Shown here one piece after another: positions 36,360-45,686 of a stretch of 64,000 nt of DNA (its first letter is position 1; every line of letters starts with the position of its first letter). The DNA comes from JACMLD01 sp044223995 (GTDB lineage: Bacteria; Bacteroidota; Bacteroidia; Chitinophagales; Chitinophagaceae), in the NCBI GenBank assembly GCA_044223995.1, contig JBGALE010000003.1, positions 62,001 through 126,000 of the forward strand, in the 5' to 3' direction. Below the pieces are notes generated by a model. It ran no database searches. It saw nothing but the letters and a program-made list of their open reading frames with translations, and was not told the origin of the DNA. Made by a program: the position numbers and the translations under genes.

Positions 36360-36384
36360 AAAGCCTCCACTACGGAGGCTTTTT
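36360..36384 (+). terminator. Terminator of the amt-porin-amt operon
   Basis: AAAGCCTCC (36360-36368) pairs with GGAGGCTTT (36374-36382) around ACTAC, within a run of five T. Confidence 0.9.
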
Positions 36385-36514
36385 CTAAACATTAAATAAA
36401 ATAATATGTGAAAAATACTGATCATATTTTAAGGTAATTTGATGATTTGAGGCAAAATATTCAGTAATTTTAATTCCGTAAGCATACTTACATTAATATA
36501 TATTCATTTTATAT

Positions 36515-37753
36515 ATGATTGGGACTGGGATTTCTAAAAAGCCACTTCACTACAGGATAATGACTCCCCTGCGTTACTTCTTTAATGACAGCAGGGCAGT
36601 CGGTGTTTTACTGATACTTTGTACCGTCTTATCATTATTCATCTCTAATAGTGGCAGCGGTTCCTGGTACAGAAATCTTTGGCATTTAGATATCCCGGTA
36701 AGAACCGGATTGCATCTTCCTGAAACATTTGCAAAATGGATCAATGATTTTCTGATGGCTTTCTTTTTCCTGCTCGCAGGAATGGAAATAAAAAGAGAGT
36801 TATTATCCGGTGAGTTGTCCTCATTTAAAAAAGCAGTATTGCCATTCGGTGCGGCATTTGGCGGGATGGTGGTACCGGCAATCATTTTTGTACTGGTAAA
36901 CCAACACTCCGGATTTGAAAGAGGTTGGGGGATACCAACTGCAACGGATATAGCATTTTCACTGGGCGTTGCGTCTTTGTTTGGCAAACGTGTGCCTGTT
37001 GGATTAAAGATATTCCTGATGGCCCTGGCGATAATCGATGACCTGGGCGCCATCATTGTCATAGCATTATTTTATGGCGGACAGATTCAGTGGGCTTTTC
37101 TTGGAATCGCGGGACTATTATATACGGCCCTGCTGGCCTGCAACCGTTTTAAGATTAAAGTTGGAATGGCGCAGATTATTTTGTCGCTTCTCCTCTGGTA
37201 CGCCATATTCAATGCAGGCATTGAAGCAAGTATTTCCGGTGTACTGGTAGCATTTGCATTACCGGTCGGAGCGCTTCCAAAAATTGAAAAATCGATTCAT
37301 GCGGTGGTAAACTTCGTTATACTCCCGCTGTTTGCACTGGCAAACACTGCCATCTTAATACCATCAGATATTATTGGATCACTTAGTACATCGATCAGTC
37401 TTGGTGTTATGCTGGGTTTGGTAATAGGAAAGCCGGTGGGCATCTTCTTATTCAGCCGCTTACTCGTATTCCTCAAAATAGCCAAACTGCCATCCAGTAT
37501 AAAATGGAACCAGGTGTTGGGTATGGGAATGCTGGCAGGCATTGGGTTCACTATGTCCATCTTTACTACAGCACTTGCTTATAACACTGAAGCATATCGC
37601 GATGTAGCCAAAATATCCATCCTTTTAAGTATGTGCGCTTCCCTCGTGGTAAGCTGGTTATACTTTGCATTATTATCCAGGAAATCTGTTGTAAAACCAT
37701 CACTAGAATCCGAAACATCTACCATGGCTCCTGCTGATGTCGCCATTGGTTGA
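36515..37753 (+). CDS. nhaA: Na+/H+ antiporter NhaA
   Basis: Inner-membrane sodium/proton antiporter, 412 residues with about 12 helices. The start may be 36515 or the ATG at 36560 (MTPLRYFFNDSRAVG), which fits the family start better. Marks are NDFLMAFFFLLAGMEIKREL, GWGIPTATDIAFSLGV, and the ion-binding aspartate pair in LMALAIIDDLGAIIVIALFY (first 20 residues shown), plus GIGFTMSIFTTALAY near the end. Upstream there is a short dyad GTAAGCATACTTAC (36478-36491) in the promoter region. It is a single-gene transcript with a good terminator. Confidence 0.94.
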   Translation: MIGTGISKKPLHYRIMTPLRYFFNDSRAVGVLLILCTVLSLFISNSGSGSWYRNLWHLDIPVRTGLHLPETFAKWINDFLMAFFFLLAGMEIKRELLSGELSSFKKAVLPFGAAFGGMVVPAIIFVLVNQHSGFERGWGIPTATDIAFSLGVASLFGKRVPVGLKIFLMALAIIDDLGAIIVIALFYGGQIQWAFLGIAGLLYTALLACNRFKIKVGMAQIILSLLLWYAIFNAGIEASISGVLVAFALPVGALPKIEKSIHAVVNFVILPLFALANTAILIPSDIIGSLSTSISLGVMLGLVIGKPVGIFLFSRLLVFLKIAKLPSSIKWNQVLGMGMLAGIGFTMSIFTTALAYNTEAYRDVAKISILLSMCASLVVSWLYFALLSRKSVVKPSLESETSTMAPADVAIG

Positions 37754-37827
37754 CAAACCGGGCAACCGGTAACCATTGTTTCGTTCAATACCGATACATC
37801 TTTTTTCATATAGGCAAGCAATCGTTG

Positions 37828-37857
37828 AGGTCGTCCATTTCTATGGATGACCTTTTT
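37828..37857 (+). terminator. Terminator of nhaA
   Basis: AGGTCGTCCAT (37828-37838) pairs with ATGGATGACCT (37843-37853) over 11 bp with one G-U around TTCT, followed by a T-run. Confidence 0.85.
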
Positions 37858-37878
37858 GTTTCATTACGCATCGTTTTA

Positions 37879-40461
37879 TCAGGCTGAGTTCCTGCCGGCA
37901 TTGATGATACCAAAGGAGCAACGGATCACCAGCTTCTCAAAGTTTTCCCGTAAGGCGTTGTTCTGCGATAACTGTTCCTCCATTTCCCTGATGCGCAGCA
38001 TGGCATATTGCTGAATAGTCGTTAGTGGCAATACAATTCTTTCACGCATTTGAATGGACAACTGCTCAACGGGATAATCAAACATCAGTTCATTTTTACC
38101 GGTCAGCAGGAAGACATATCGTTTGGTAAGTTCGTATTCAGAATAGATTTTGTTCCATACTTCGCCATAACGCTGATGCCCCGACAAGTATTCGGTCAGG
38201 GGGAAAAAGCATTTCTTCATCGCCATTTCACAGTTATCGATCAGTGTTTTGAAAAAAAGCGAATTGCTGTACAATGCCCGCAATTCCATGAATTTTCCCT
38301 GTGCCTCAAGGGCAGCCAGCGCAGAACCAACACCATAATACCCTGTAACATTTTGTTTCAGCTGGCTCCAGGCGCCTACAAAAGGGATAGCCCTTAAATC
38401 CTTGAGGTTTATTCGTGCCGAACTGTTTCTTTTAGCAGGGCGGCTGCCGATATTTGTTTCGGCATAAAACTTCAGGGGACTTACATACGACAGGTAGTTG
38501 AGGAAATCGGGATGGTCTTTTAATACCGTATATGCTTTGAAACTTTCATTTGCCAACGATTGCAGCAATGCTTCTTCACTGGTCTCCAGTGTCACATGTC
38601 TTGTTGAGAAAAGTTCGTTTGATATACCTGCATTCAATAATTGCTCGATATTGAATTGTGCAGAGTCAATAGTTCCGAAATTGGAACTCACTGTTTGCCC
38701 CTGTATGGTCAATTGTATTTCCTTGTTGGAAATATTCTTTCCCATCGAAGCGTAAAACTTATGTGTTTTACCACCACCGCGTGCGGGAGGGCCGCCACGA
38801 CCATCAAAAAACACTACATCAATATTATACCGCTTCGATATGGCTGTGAGTTCTTCCTTGGCCTTGTAAATGCTCCAGTTGGCCATAAAATAGCCACCGT
38901 CTTTTGTGCCATCTGAAAATCCCACCATGATGGTCTGACGGTTATTTCTTCCGGCCAGGTGCTTTCTGTAAGAAGGGTCTTCGTACAATGTTTTCATGAT
39001 CTCAGCGGCGCGCTGCAAATCATCGATGGTTTCAAACAATGGTATAATATCAACAGGCAGCTCTTCTTTCTTCCATCCCCCGAGAAGAAACAGGCCGTAG
39101 ACTTCCAGCACATTTAAAGCGCTGTTGCATTGACTGATGATATAGCGGTTGCAGCCCAGCTCACCATTTTGCCGCTGAATTTCTTTAACAGTGAGAATGC
39201 TATCCAGTGTATCGCGCATTATGCCTTCCGGCAACAAGGATGGTGATACGGATTGGGAAATATTCATTAAGGCTGTTCCTTTTTCCGCCACATCCAAATT
39301 GGCATAACCGGCCGGAAGCGCATCCGACTTATCCGCGATTTCGTTTAATACTTTACCGTGAACGGTACTTTCCTGGCGAATATCGAGCGAGGCAAAGTAT
39401 AAACCAAAGACCAGCACCTTGCTGATCAGGTTGTCGAGCAGTTCAAGAAAAAGATTGTTGTGCTGGTAAATCAGTGTTTCCCGAACGGCATATAATGGTT
39501 CAAGTATATCCTGCTTTTGCAGGTCGGCCCGGTGATCGGGAATGAAAATATTGTTGTATAATTTTTTTTCCAGGTCTGCCAGAATATTGTCAACGCCTTT
39601 GAATGTAAGCCTGCGTTTTAGCCTGCGTACATCCATATAGTAGCACTTGATAATGCTGGAACGGAGTGCATCGGCTACCTGTAATGTTACCGGTGCGGTT
39701 ACATTCGGATTACCATCGCGGTCACCTCCGGGCCAAAAGCCCATGGTGATAATGGGGTTGTGTGCTGGAAATGCCTGTGGAAATTGATTTTTTAAAAATG
39801 AAATGATTCTTCCGGATGCTGCATAAAAAACATTTTCCAGGTACCAGATGAGGCTGACAGCTTCATCGTAAGGTGTTGGCTTCTGGTGTTTGAAAAAAGG
39901 CGTCTTACCCAATTGCTGCAAATACATGTGTACTTGTGCAGCATTGTTGTCCGATAAGGATTTCGACAGATCATTGATGATACCCAACACCGAACCGGGG
40001 TAAAACTGTGTAGGGTGTGCAGTCAATACGAGACGGATAGCAAAATCATTTAACTTTTCTGCCAGTTCTTCCTCCTTTTCTGCCTGTATAATTTCAGATT
40101 CAAGATGTTTGAGCGATCCTACACCATTGGTGTCATTTACTTCTTTAAAAGCGGCATCTTCCAGTGCATCGAATAATACCACTTGGCGTTCTACATATTG
40201 AATAAAACGGAATAATAAATCGATCTTGTCGCGTTCGTTTGTATAGCTGCTGTGTTTTTGAAAAAACTCATCAATGATTTGTGCAGGGCTTTGCTTTTTT
40301 TTATAACCGTCTTCACAAATGGATAGAAACAATGACAAGAGTATCCCTGTTTTTTCGATGCGGTGAAAAGGGAGCGAAGTGAATAAGCTGTTATAGAGTT
40401 GAAATTTTATTCCAACATAATTCTTGAATTGCTGCAGTCCGCGCGATGACTGGTGGTCCAT
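37879..40461 (-). CDS. ppc: Phosphoenolpyruvate carboxylase
   Basis: Carboxylates PEP to oxaloacetate, refilling the TCA cycle and feeding the aspartate family. The 860 residues are near the family size (about 880-900). The catalytic histidine is H149 in RLVLTAHPTQFYPG. GFWPGGDRDGNPNVTAP, MVGFSDGTKDGGYFMANWS, the PEP-binding loop FFDGRGGPPARGGGKTH, and the C-terminal AGRNSA (allosteric carboxyl end, MRNTG in E. coli) are all present. Some stretches are more divergent than in proteobacteria. It is divergent from thrABC, which consumes oxaloacetate-derived aspartate. Confidence 0.94.
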   Translation of the reverse strand: MDHQSSRGLQQFKNYVGIKFQLYNSLFTSLPFHRIEKTGILLSLFLSICEDGYKKKQSPAQIIDEFFQKHSSYTNERDKIDLLFRFIQYVERQVVLFDALEDAAFKEVNDTNGVGSLKHLESEIIQAEKEEELAEKLNDFAIRLVLTAHPTQFYPGSVLGIINDLSKSLSDNNAAQVHMYLQQLGKTPFFKHQKPTPYDEAVSLIWYLENVFYAASGRIISFLKNQFPQAFPAHNPIITMGFWPGGDRDGNPNVTAPVTLQVADALRSSIIKCYYMDVRRLKRRLTFKGVDNILADLEKKLYNNIFIPDHRADLQKQDILEPLYAVRETLIYQHNNLFLELLDNLISKVLVFGLYFASLDIRQESTVHGKVLNEIADKSDALPAGYANLDVAEKGTALMNISQSVSPSLLPEGIMRDTLDSILTVKEIQRQNGELGCNRYIISQCNSALNVLEVYGLFLLGGWKKEELPVDIIPLFETIDDLQRAAEIMKTLYEDPSYRKHLAGRNNRQTIMVGFSDGTKDGGYFMANWSIYKAKEELTAISKRYNIDVVFFDGRGGPPARGGGKTHKFYASMGKNISNKEIQLTIQGQTVSSNFGTIDSAQFNIEQLLNAGISNELFSTRHVTLETSEEALLQSLANESFKAYTVLKDHPDFLNYLSYVSPLKFYAETNIGSRPAKRNSSARINLKDLRAIPFVGAWSQLKQNVTGYYGVGSALAALEAQGKFMELRALYSNSLFFKTLIDNCEMAMKKCFFPLTEYLSGHQRYGEVWNKIYSEYELTKRYVFLLTGKNELMFDYPVEQLSIQMRERIVLPLTTIQQYAMLRIREMEEQLSQNNALRENFEKLVIRCSFGIINAGRNSA

Positions 40462-40710
40462 TAAGTAAAATAATTTAAAAGATGATAACGGTTATAGCAA
40501 GCAGCAACCGGGCCATGAAAATACGCTGAAAAAATGAATTGGCGCGGGTTACAGGCGACAAATGATGGACAGATATCTTCACCGGGAAACGATTTGTGTT
40601 GTTTTGGATGAGTAAAATGCTTGCCCGACATTTTCTTTTGACAAAAAATATGCAGAGACTAACACTTGTTATATTGGCGCAGCATATTAACTTCGGGCTT
40701 CCTGTAAGAA

Positions 40711-40803
40711 GTGGTACAACCGTATAACCATATCAGTTCCATCATCCCGGCTGTTTCGTCAACAGTTGCTTCTACTATTATTACCACTACAACAACCCGT
40801 TAA
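40711..40803 (+). CDS. Probable thr operon leader peptide (Thr/Ile-rich)
   Basis: The open frame ends SSTVASTIITTTTTR-stop at 40801-40803, 101 nt before thrA. Eight of the last nine codons before the arginine are Thr or Ile, just as in the E. coli thr leader (Thr and Ile both regulate the operon). There is no ATG in frame; the first usable start is GTG at 40711 with AAGAA before it, giving 30 residues, after an in-frame stop at 40705-40707. The hairpin ACAACCC/GGGTTGT (40792-40798 with 40804-40810) overlaps the stop codon and is followed by ATATTTT. The start and the exact mechanism are uncertain. Confidence 0.55.
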   Translation: MVQPYNHISSIIPAVSSTVASTIITTTTTR

Positions 40804-40817
40804 GGGTTGTATATTTT
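40792..40817 (+). promoter_or_regulatory. thr leader hairpin overlapping the leader stop
   Basis: A 7-bp stem with loop GTTAA is followed by ATATTTT. Its right arm (40805-40812) can also pair with GTACAACC at 40714-40721, which would prevent the hairpin. The T-run is weak, so termination efficiency is doubtful. Confidence 0.4.
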
Positions 40818-40904
40818 CATATTACCATTTGGGCAAATGCTGATTGTTACCGGGAAAGGTATATTCATGTCAAAACAGTTCAATATAACATTCAATAAAA
40901 ATAT

Positions 40905-43349
40905 ATGCAGGTTTTAAAATTTGGTGGTACTTCCGTAGCGAATGCAGTTAATATAAATAAGGTAGTGGCGATCGTGGAGGAATCAATTAAGAAAGGCAAT
41001 ACTATTGTAGTGGTATCGGCGCTGGGCGGTTTAACAGATACATTGATTAATACAGCAACGCTGGCTGCCGCCGGCGACGAATCGTATAAAGAGAAATTAC
41101 AGGAAATCGAGCAAAGGCATTTCGAAGCCGTAAAAGCATTGATACCCGTTGTGCAGCAAAGTGGCGTATTAAGTATGGTTAAGAAAAGCTGTAATGAAAT
41201 TGAAGATATCTGCAATGGTATTTTCCTGCTGAGGGAATTATCTGCAAGGACAAAAGACAGGATGGTGAGCTATGGAGAATTATTATCATCCCAAATCATC
41301 GCTGCCCGGTTTAAAACTGCAGGCGCTGATGTGGCTTGGAAGGATTCACGCGAACTGATTACTACCAATTCGAATTTTGGAAACGCAGCCGTTGATTTCC
41401 CTGCAACCAATAAAAAAGTGCAATCATTTTTTGAAACGCTTAAAAACAAACTGACCATCATGCCCGGCTTTGTGGCATCGAATGCAGAAGGGATTACCAG
41501 TACATTGGGACGAGGTGGTTCTGATTACACAGCAGCCATACTCGCTGCGGCGCTCGATGCCAAATTGGTGGAGATATGGACAGATGTAAGTGGTATGATG
41601 ACAGCCGATCCAAGGTTGGTCCCCAATGCAAAAGTGATTCCACATATTTCTTACCAGGAAGCCATGGAACTCTCACATTTCGGTGCGAAGGTAATTTACC
41701 CGCCAACGATACAACCGGTGATGAAGAAAAACATACCGGTATGGATAAAAAACACTTTTGCGCCTGGTGATTATGGTACTGTTATAGAAAGTGCAACGGT
41801 AAAAAACGGCAGCAGCATCCGTGGTATTTCAAGTATTAATAAAATAGCATTGCTCAGCCTCGAAGGAAGTGGAATGGTGGGCATACCGGGTTTTTCCAAG
41901 CGATTGTTTGAAGCGCTGGCCAATGCATCGATCAATATCATTTTAATTACACAGGGATCTTCCGAACATTCCATTTGCGTGGGTATTGATGAGGAACTGG
42001 CAGGTAAGGCAAAATCTGTTGTCGACAAGGTATTTGAATATGAAATAGAAACCGGGAAGGTAGAGCCGCTCGTGATTGAAACAGGTTTGTCAATTGTGGC
42101 GCTGGTGGGCGATAACATGAAAAGCCATCCTGGTACCAGTGGAAAAATGTTTGGTGCGCTGGGTAGAAATGGTGTAAACGTTCGTGCCATTGCGCAGGGA
42201 TCTTCTGAAAGGAATATTTCTGCAGTGATTGCATTAACGGACGTAAAGAAAGCGATCAACGTATTGCATGAGGAATTTTTTGAAACTACCTATAAACAGG
42301 TCAATTTATTTATTGTAGGCGTTGGAAACGTGGGTGGCAAACTGCTGACACAGCTAAAACAACAACAAGCGTACCTGCAACAGCATTTACGTTTGCAGGT
42401 GCGCGTGATTGGAATGGCCAACAGTAAAAAGATGTTGTTTGATGACGAAGGCATCGATTTGAACAACTGGAAAGAATTATTGCAAAAAGGAGAGGAGAAT
42501 AATTTGCGGCAATTTATCAAAGTCGTTCAATCTAAAAACCTTCGAAATGCTGTTTTTGCAGACGTAACGGCCAACAATGAAGTCGCAAAAATTTACGATC
42601 AGTTATTACAGAAAAGTGTTTCAGTCGTTGCCTGCAATAAAGTGGCGTGTTCTTCCACCTATGAGTATTATAAAAAACTAAAGGATACTGCACGTGAACA
42701 CAATTGTCTTTTCCTTTTTGAAACCAATGTGGGCGCAGGTCTGCCGGTGATTGGCACTTTGAATGACTTATTAAGGAGTGGCGATACAGTTAACCGGATC
42801 GAAGCGGTATTAAGCGGCACGCTCAATTTTGTGTTCAATCATTATGATGGAACAAGAAGTTTTTCAGATGTAGTAAAACAGGCGCAGGACGAAGGATATA
42901 CAGAACCGGATCCGAGGCTTGATTTGAGCGGGACTGACGTTATGCGAAAGATTATGATTCTTGCAAGAGAATCTGGCGAAAAACTGGAAATGGATCAAAT
43001 CACCAATCATTCATTTCTGCCAGCATCCTGCATGAAAGGATCGGTAGATGATTTTTATGCAGCCATGCTGAAAGAAGAAGCACATTTTAAAAAACTGTAT
43101 ACCGAAGCTGCTGCTGAAGGTAAAAAGCTGAAGTTTGTTGCCATGTTTGATAAAGGCAAAGCATCTGTAGGCTTACAGCATATCGACCCGCAGCATAATT
43201 TGTATCACTTATACGGGAAGGATAACGTTGTATTATTTTATACAAACCGTTACCCGGAACAACCACTGGTAATTAAAGGCGCCGGTGCTGGTGCTGAAGT
43301 AACAGCATCCGGTGTATTTGCAGACATCATCCGTGCAGGGAGGATTTAA
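40905..43349 (+). CDS. thrA: Bifunctional aspartate kinase / homoserine dehydrogenase
   Basis: Fused enzyme catalysing the first and third steps from aspartate to threonine, 814 residues (E. coli ThrA is 820). The kinase domain (about 1-290) begins MQVLKFGGTSVANA and includes TLGRGGSDYTAAILA. Two ACT-like segments follow (about 310-450: ISSINKIALLSLEGSGM and LSIVALVGDNM). The dehydrogenase domain (from about 463) begins LFIVGVGNVGGKLLTQL and includes LFETNVGAGLPVIGTLNDLL and the catalytic-site EGYTEPDPRLDLSGTDVMRK. The fusion and ACT segments imply threonine feedback. It leads the thrABC operon behind a Thr-rich leader and is divergent from ppc. Confidence 0.96.
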   Translation: MQVLKFGGTSVANAVNINKVVAIVEESIKKGNTIVVVSALGGLTDTLINTATLAAAGDESYKEKLQEIEQRHFEAVKALIPVVQQSGVLSMVKKSCNEIEDICNGIFLLRELSARTKDRMVSYGELLSSQIIAARFKTAGADVAWKDSRELITTNSNFGNAAVDFPATNKKVQSFFETLKNKLTIMPGFVASNAEGITSTLGRGGSDYTAAILAAALDAKLVEIWTDVSGMMTADPRLVPNAKVIPHISYQEAMELSHFGAKVIYPPTIQPVMKKNIPVWIKNTFAPGDYGTVIESATVKNGSSIRGISSINKIALLSLEGSGMVGIPGFSKRLFEALANASINIILITQGSSEHSICVGIDEELAGKAKSVVDKVFEYEIETGKVEPLVIETGLSIVALVGDNMKSHPGTSGKMFGALGRNGVNVRAIAQGSSERNISAVIALTDVKKAINVLHEEFFETTYKQVNLFIVGVGNVGGKLLTQLKQQQAYLQQHLRLQVRVIGMANSKKMLFDDEGIDLNNWKELLQKGEENNLRQFIKVVQSKNLRNAVFADVTANNEVAKIYDQLLQKSVSVVACNKVACSSTYEYYKKLKDTAREHNCLFLFETNVGAGLPVIGTLNDLLRSGDTVNRIEAVLSGTLNFVFNHYDGTRSFSDVVKQAQDEGYTEPDPRLDLSGTDVMRKIMILARESGEKLEMDQITNHSFLPASCMKGSVDDFYAAMLKEEAHFKKLYTEAAAEGKKLKFVAMFDKGKASVGLQHIDPQHNLYHLYGKDNVVLFYTNRYPEQPLVIKGAGAGAEVTASGVFADIIRAGRI

Positions 43350-43358
43350 TTTAAAGCA

Positions 43359-44285
43359 ATGAAAAAAGTAAAAGTCTTTGCCCCGGCCACTGTTGCCAAC
43401 CTGGTCTGTGGTTTTGATGTACTGGGCATGGCATTAAACGGGCCACAGGACGTAATGGACCTTGAACTGACTGACGAACCTGGCCTGGTGATACAACATG
43501 TGGATGAATACAATCTACCCACCGTACCAGCTCAAAATGTGGCAGGCGCTGCTTTACTGGCCATGATGCAGGAATATCCGAAACAAATTGGTTTGTCACT
43601 CACCGTGGATAAACGTATTAAACCAGGAAGCGGTCTTGGTTCGAGTGCAGCCAGTTCAGCGGGAGCCGTTGTTGCAGCCAATCATTTGCTGGACAATTAT
43701 TTTTCCAATGAAGCATTGGTACGTTTTGCGATGAACGGAGAAAAAGTGGCCAGTGGTGTGAAGCATGCGGATAATATCGCGCCTTGTATCTATGGCGGTG
43801 TTACCCTGATACGATCTATTTTTCCGCTGGACATCGTTCCGCTGACAGCGCCGCCACTGTATGTCACGGTTGTTCACCCGCAGATAGAAGTGAAAACATC
43901 TGATGCCCGCCAGATACTGAGAAAAGAAGTCCTGCTGAAAGATGCCATTAAACAATGGGGCAATATCGCCGGACTGGTGGCAGGATTTATGAAAAATGAT
44001 TATGACCTGATTGGCCGTTCACTGGAAGATGTGATCATAGAACCGGTGCGCAGCATCCTTATTCCCGGATTTGATGAAGTGAAACAACAAAGCAGGGAAG
44101 CGGGCGCATTGGGCGGTGGCATATCTGGTTCAGGGCCCTCTATATTTATGATCAGTAAAGATGAAGGAGCAGCAATATCTGTTGAAGCCGTCATGACTTC
44201 TATATTCAATAAACTTGGTATTGATTTCAAAACTTATGTCACTACCATCAATAATAAGGGAGTTACCATTGCTGAATCAGCCTGA
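43359..44285 (+). CDS. thrB: Homoserine kinase
   Basis: GHMP-family kinase making O-phosphohomoserine, 308 residues. The ATP loop is PGSGLGSSAASSAGAVVAAN; the N-terminal FAPATVANLVCGFDVLGMAL and the C-terminal GAGG-like ALGGGISGSGPSIFMI match the family. It lies nine bases after thrA and 41 bp before thrC, so it is the middle gene of the operon. Confidence 0.96.
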   Translation: MKKVKVFAPATVANLVCGFDVLGMALNGPQDVMDLELTDEPGLVIQHVDEYNLPTVPAQNVAGAALLAMMQEYPKQIGLSLTVDKRIKPGSGLGSSAASSAGAVVAANHLLDNYFSNEALVRFAMNGEKVASGVKHADNIAPCIYGGVTLIRSIFPLDIVPLTAPPLYVTVVHPQIEVKTSDARQILRKEVLLKDAIKQWGNIAGLVAGFMKNDYDLIGRSLEDVIIEPVRSILIPGFDEVKQQSREAGALGGGISGSGPSIFMISKDEGAAISVEAVMTSIFNKLGIDFKTYVTTINNKGVTIAESA

Positions 44286-44326
44286 GTAATGCAACAATAT
44301 TTAACCAAACACAAATAAACGACCGG

Positions 44327-45622
44327 ATGCTTTATTATAGTTTAAACAAACAATCACCGAAAGCTGATTTTAAAGAAGCTACGATTCGCGGGCAGGCGCC
44401 GGACAAAGGATTGTATTTCCCTGAAACCATTCCAACTGTTGACAAAGACCTGTTAAAAAATATTGATCAGTACAGCAATGAAGAAATTGCATTCCGTGTT
44501 ATCCAACCTTATACCGGTAATGTATTACCGGAACCTGAATTACACAGGATTGTTTCAGAAACAGTCAACTTTGATATTCCATTGGTACCGGTTGAAAAAG
44601 ATATTTATTCGCTTGAATTATTTCACGGGCCCACACTGGCTTTTAAAGATATTGGTGCCCGCTTTATGAGCCGTTCGTTGGGTTATTTTGCCAAATCAAG
44701 AAGCCAAAAGGTAATTGTTTTGGTGGCTACGTCAGGGGACACCGGTGGTGCCGTTGCCAATGGATTTTATAATGTGGATGGGGTAGAAGTGGTGATACTA
44801 TATCCATCAGGGAAAGTAAGCGGCGTGCAGGAAAAACAATTAACCACGCTGGGAAAGAATATACGTGCAATAGAGGTGGAAGGAAATTTTGATGACTGCC
44901 AGCAGATGGTGAAACAGGCCTTTGCTGATGAAACGCTGAATAAAGAATTATTTCTTACATCTGCCAATTCCATTAATGTCGCACGATGGCTGCCACAGCA
45001 ATTTTATTATTTCTTTGCATGGAAACAATGGAAGGATAAAAATAATCCACCGGTCATTTCTGTACCGAGTGGTAATTTTGGAAATATATGCGCCGGCATA
45101 CTGGCATATATGAGTGGATTACCTGTGAAACATTTTATTGCTGCCTGCAATGCCAATGATGTAGTGCCAAGGTTCCTGGCCGGTCAGGTATACCAGCCTG
45201 CAAAAGCCATTGCCACCATTTCCAATGCAATGGATGTGGGCAACCCAAGTAATTTTGTCCGGATACTGGAATTGTTTCACCAGCAACTGGGCGATTTGAA
45301 AAAAATATTCAGCAGTTGCAGTATTTCCGACGATCAAACAAAGGGTGCCATCCGTGAAGTATATAACACGCATCAATACCTGCTGGATCCACATGGCGCT
45401 GTTGCCTATGTTGCCCTGCAGCAATACAGAAAAGAACACCCGGGTGATGAAGGCATGATACTTGAAACGGCACACCCGGTTAAATTTTACGATGTTGTAG
45501 AGCCTGTTATTAATACTACCGTCCCCATTCCTTCGGGTATTGAAGGCATTATGCGCCAGGAAAAGAAAAGTATTGTAATGGGTACTGACTATAATGATTT
45601 AAAAGCATTTTTACTGAAATAA
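44327..45622 (+). CDS. thrC: Threonine synthase
   Basis: PLP enzyme converting O-phosphohomoserine to threonine, 431 residues. The N-terminal MLYYSLNKQSPKADFKEA and RGQAPDKGLYFPE are typical. The PLP lysine is in HGPTLAFKDIGARFMSR, with ATSGDTGGAVANGFY and the phosphate loop VPSGNFGNICAGILA. It ends the thr operon, and its stop codon abuts the bidirectional terminator shared with valS. Confidence 0.96.
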   Translation: MLYYSLNKQSPKADFKEATIRGQAPDKGLYFPETIPTVDKDLLKNIDQYSNEEIAFRVIQPYTGNVLPEPELHRIVSETVNFDIPLVPVEKDIYSLELFHGPTLAFKDIGARFMSRSLGYFAKSRSQKVIVLVATSGDTGGAVANGFYNVDGVEVVILYPSGKVSGVQEKQLTTLGKNIRAIEVEGNFDDCQQMVKQAFADETLNKELFLTSANSINVARWLPQQFYYFFAWKQWKDKNNPPVISVPSGNFGNICAGILAYMSGLPVKHFIAACNANDVVPRFLAGQVYQPAKAIATISNAMDVGNPSNFVRILELFHQQLGDLKKIFSSCSISDDQTKGAIREVYNTHQYLLDPHGAVAYVALQQYRKEHPGDEGMILETAHPVKFYDVVEPVINTTVPIPSGIEGIMRQEKKSIVMGTDYNDLKAFLLK

Positions 45623-45650
45623 AAAAAGCCATGATGTTTCATGGCTTTTT
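45623..45650. terminator. Bidirectional terminator between thrC and valS
   Basis: AAAAAGCCATGA (45623-45634) is exactly complementary to TCATGGCTTTTT (45639-45650) around TGTT, a 12-bp stem usable in both directions. Confidence 0.9.
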
Positions 45651-45686
45651 ATTGAAATGTAGCAATACTAAAAAATATAAAGACTG

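Larger units (their letters stand above)
40462..40904. other. 443-bp divergent region between ppc and thrA
   Basis: It holds the Thr/Ile-rich leader frame and hairpin (40711-40810), a second unrelated 25-codon frame (40650-40727), and a distant GCCCGA/TCGGGC complementarity (about 40623-40628 and 40691-40696). No exact TAnnTTTG promoter box was recognised. Nothing gene-sized is present. Confidence 0.5.

Noticed and set aside
40650..40727. A 25-codon ATG frame upstream of the thr leader
   Set aside because: It has no enrichment of Thr or Ile and no conserved feature; the Thr-rich frame in a different phase explains the region better.
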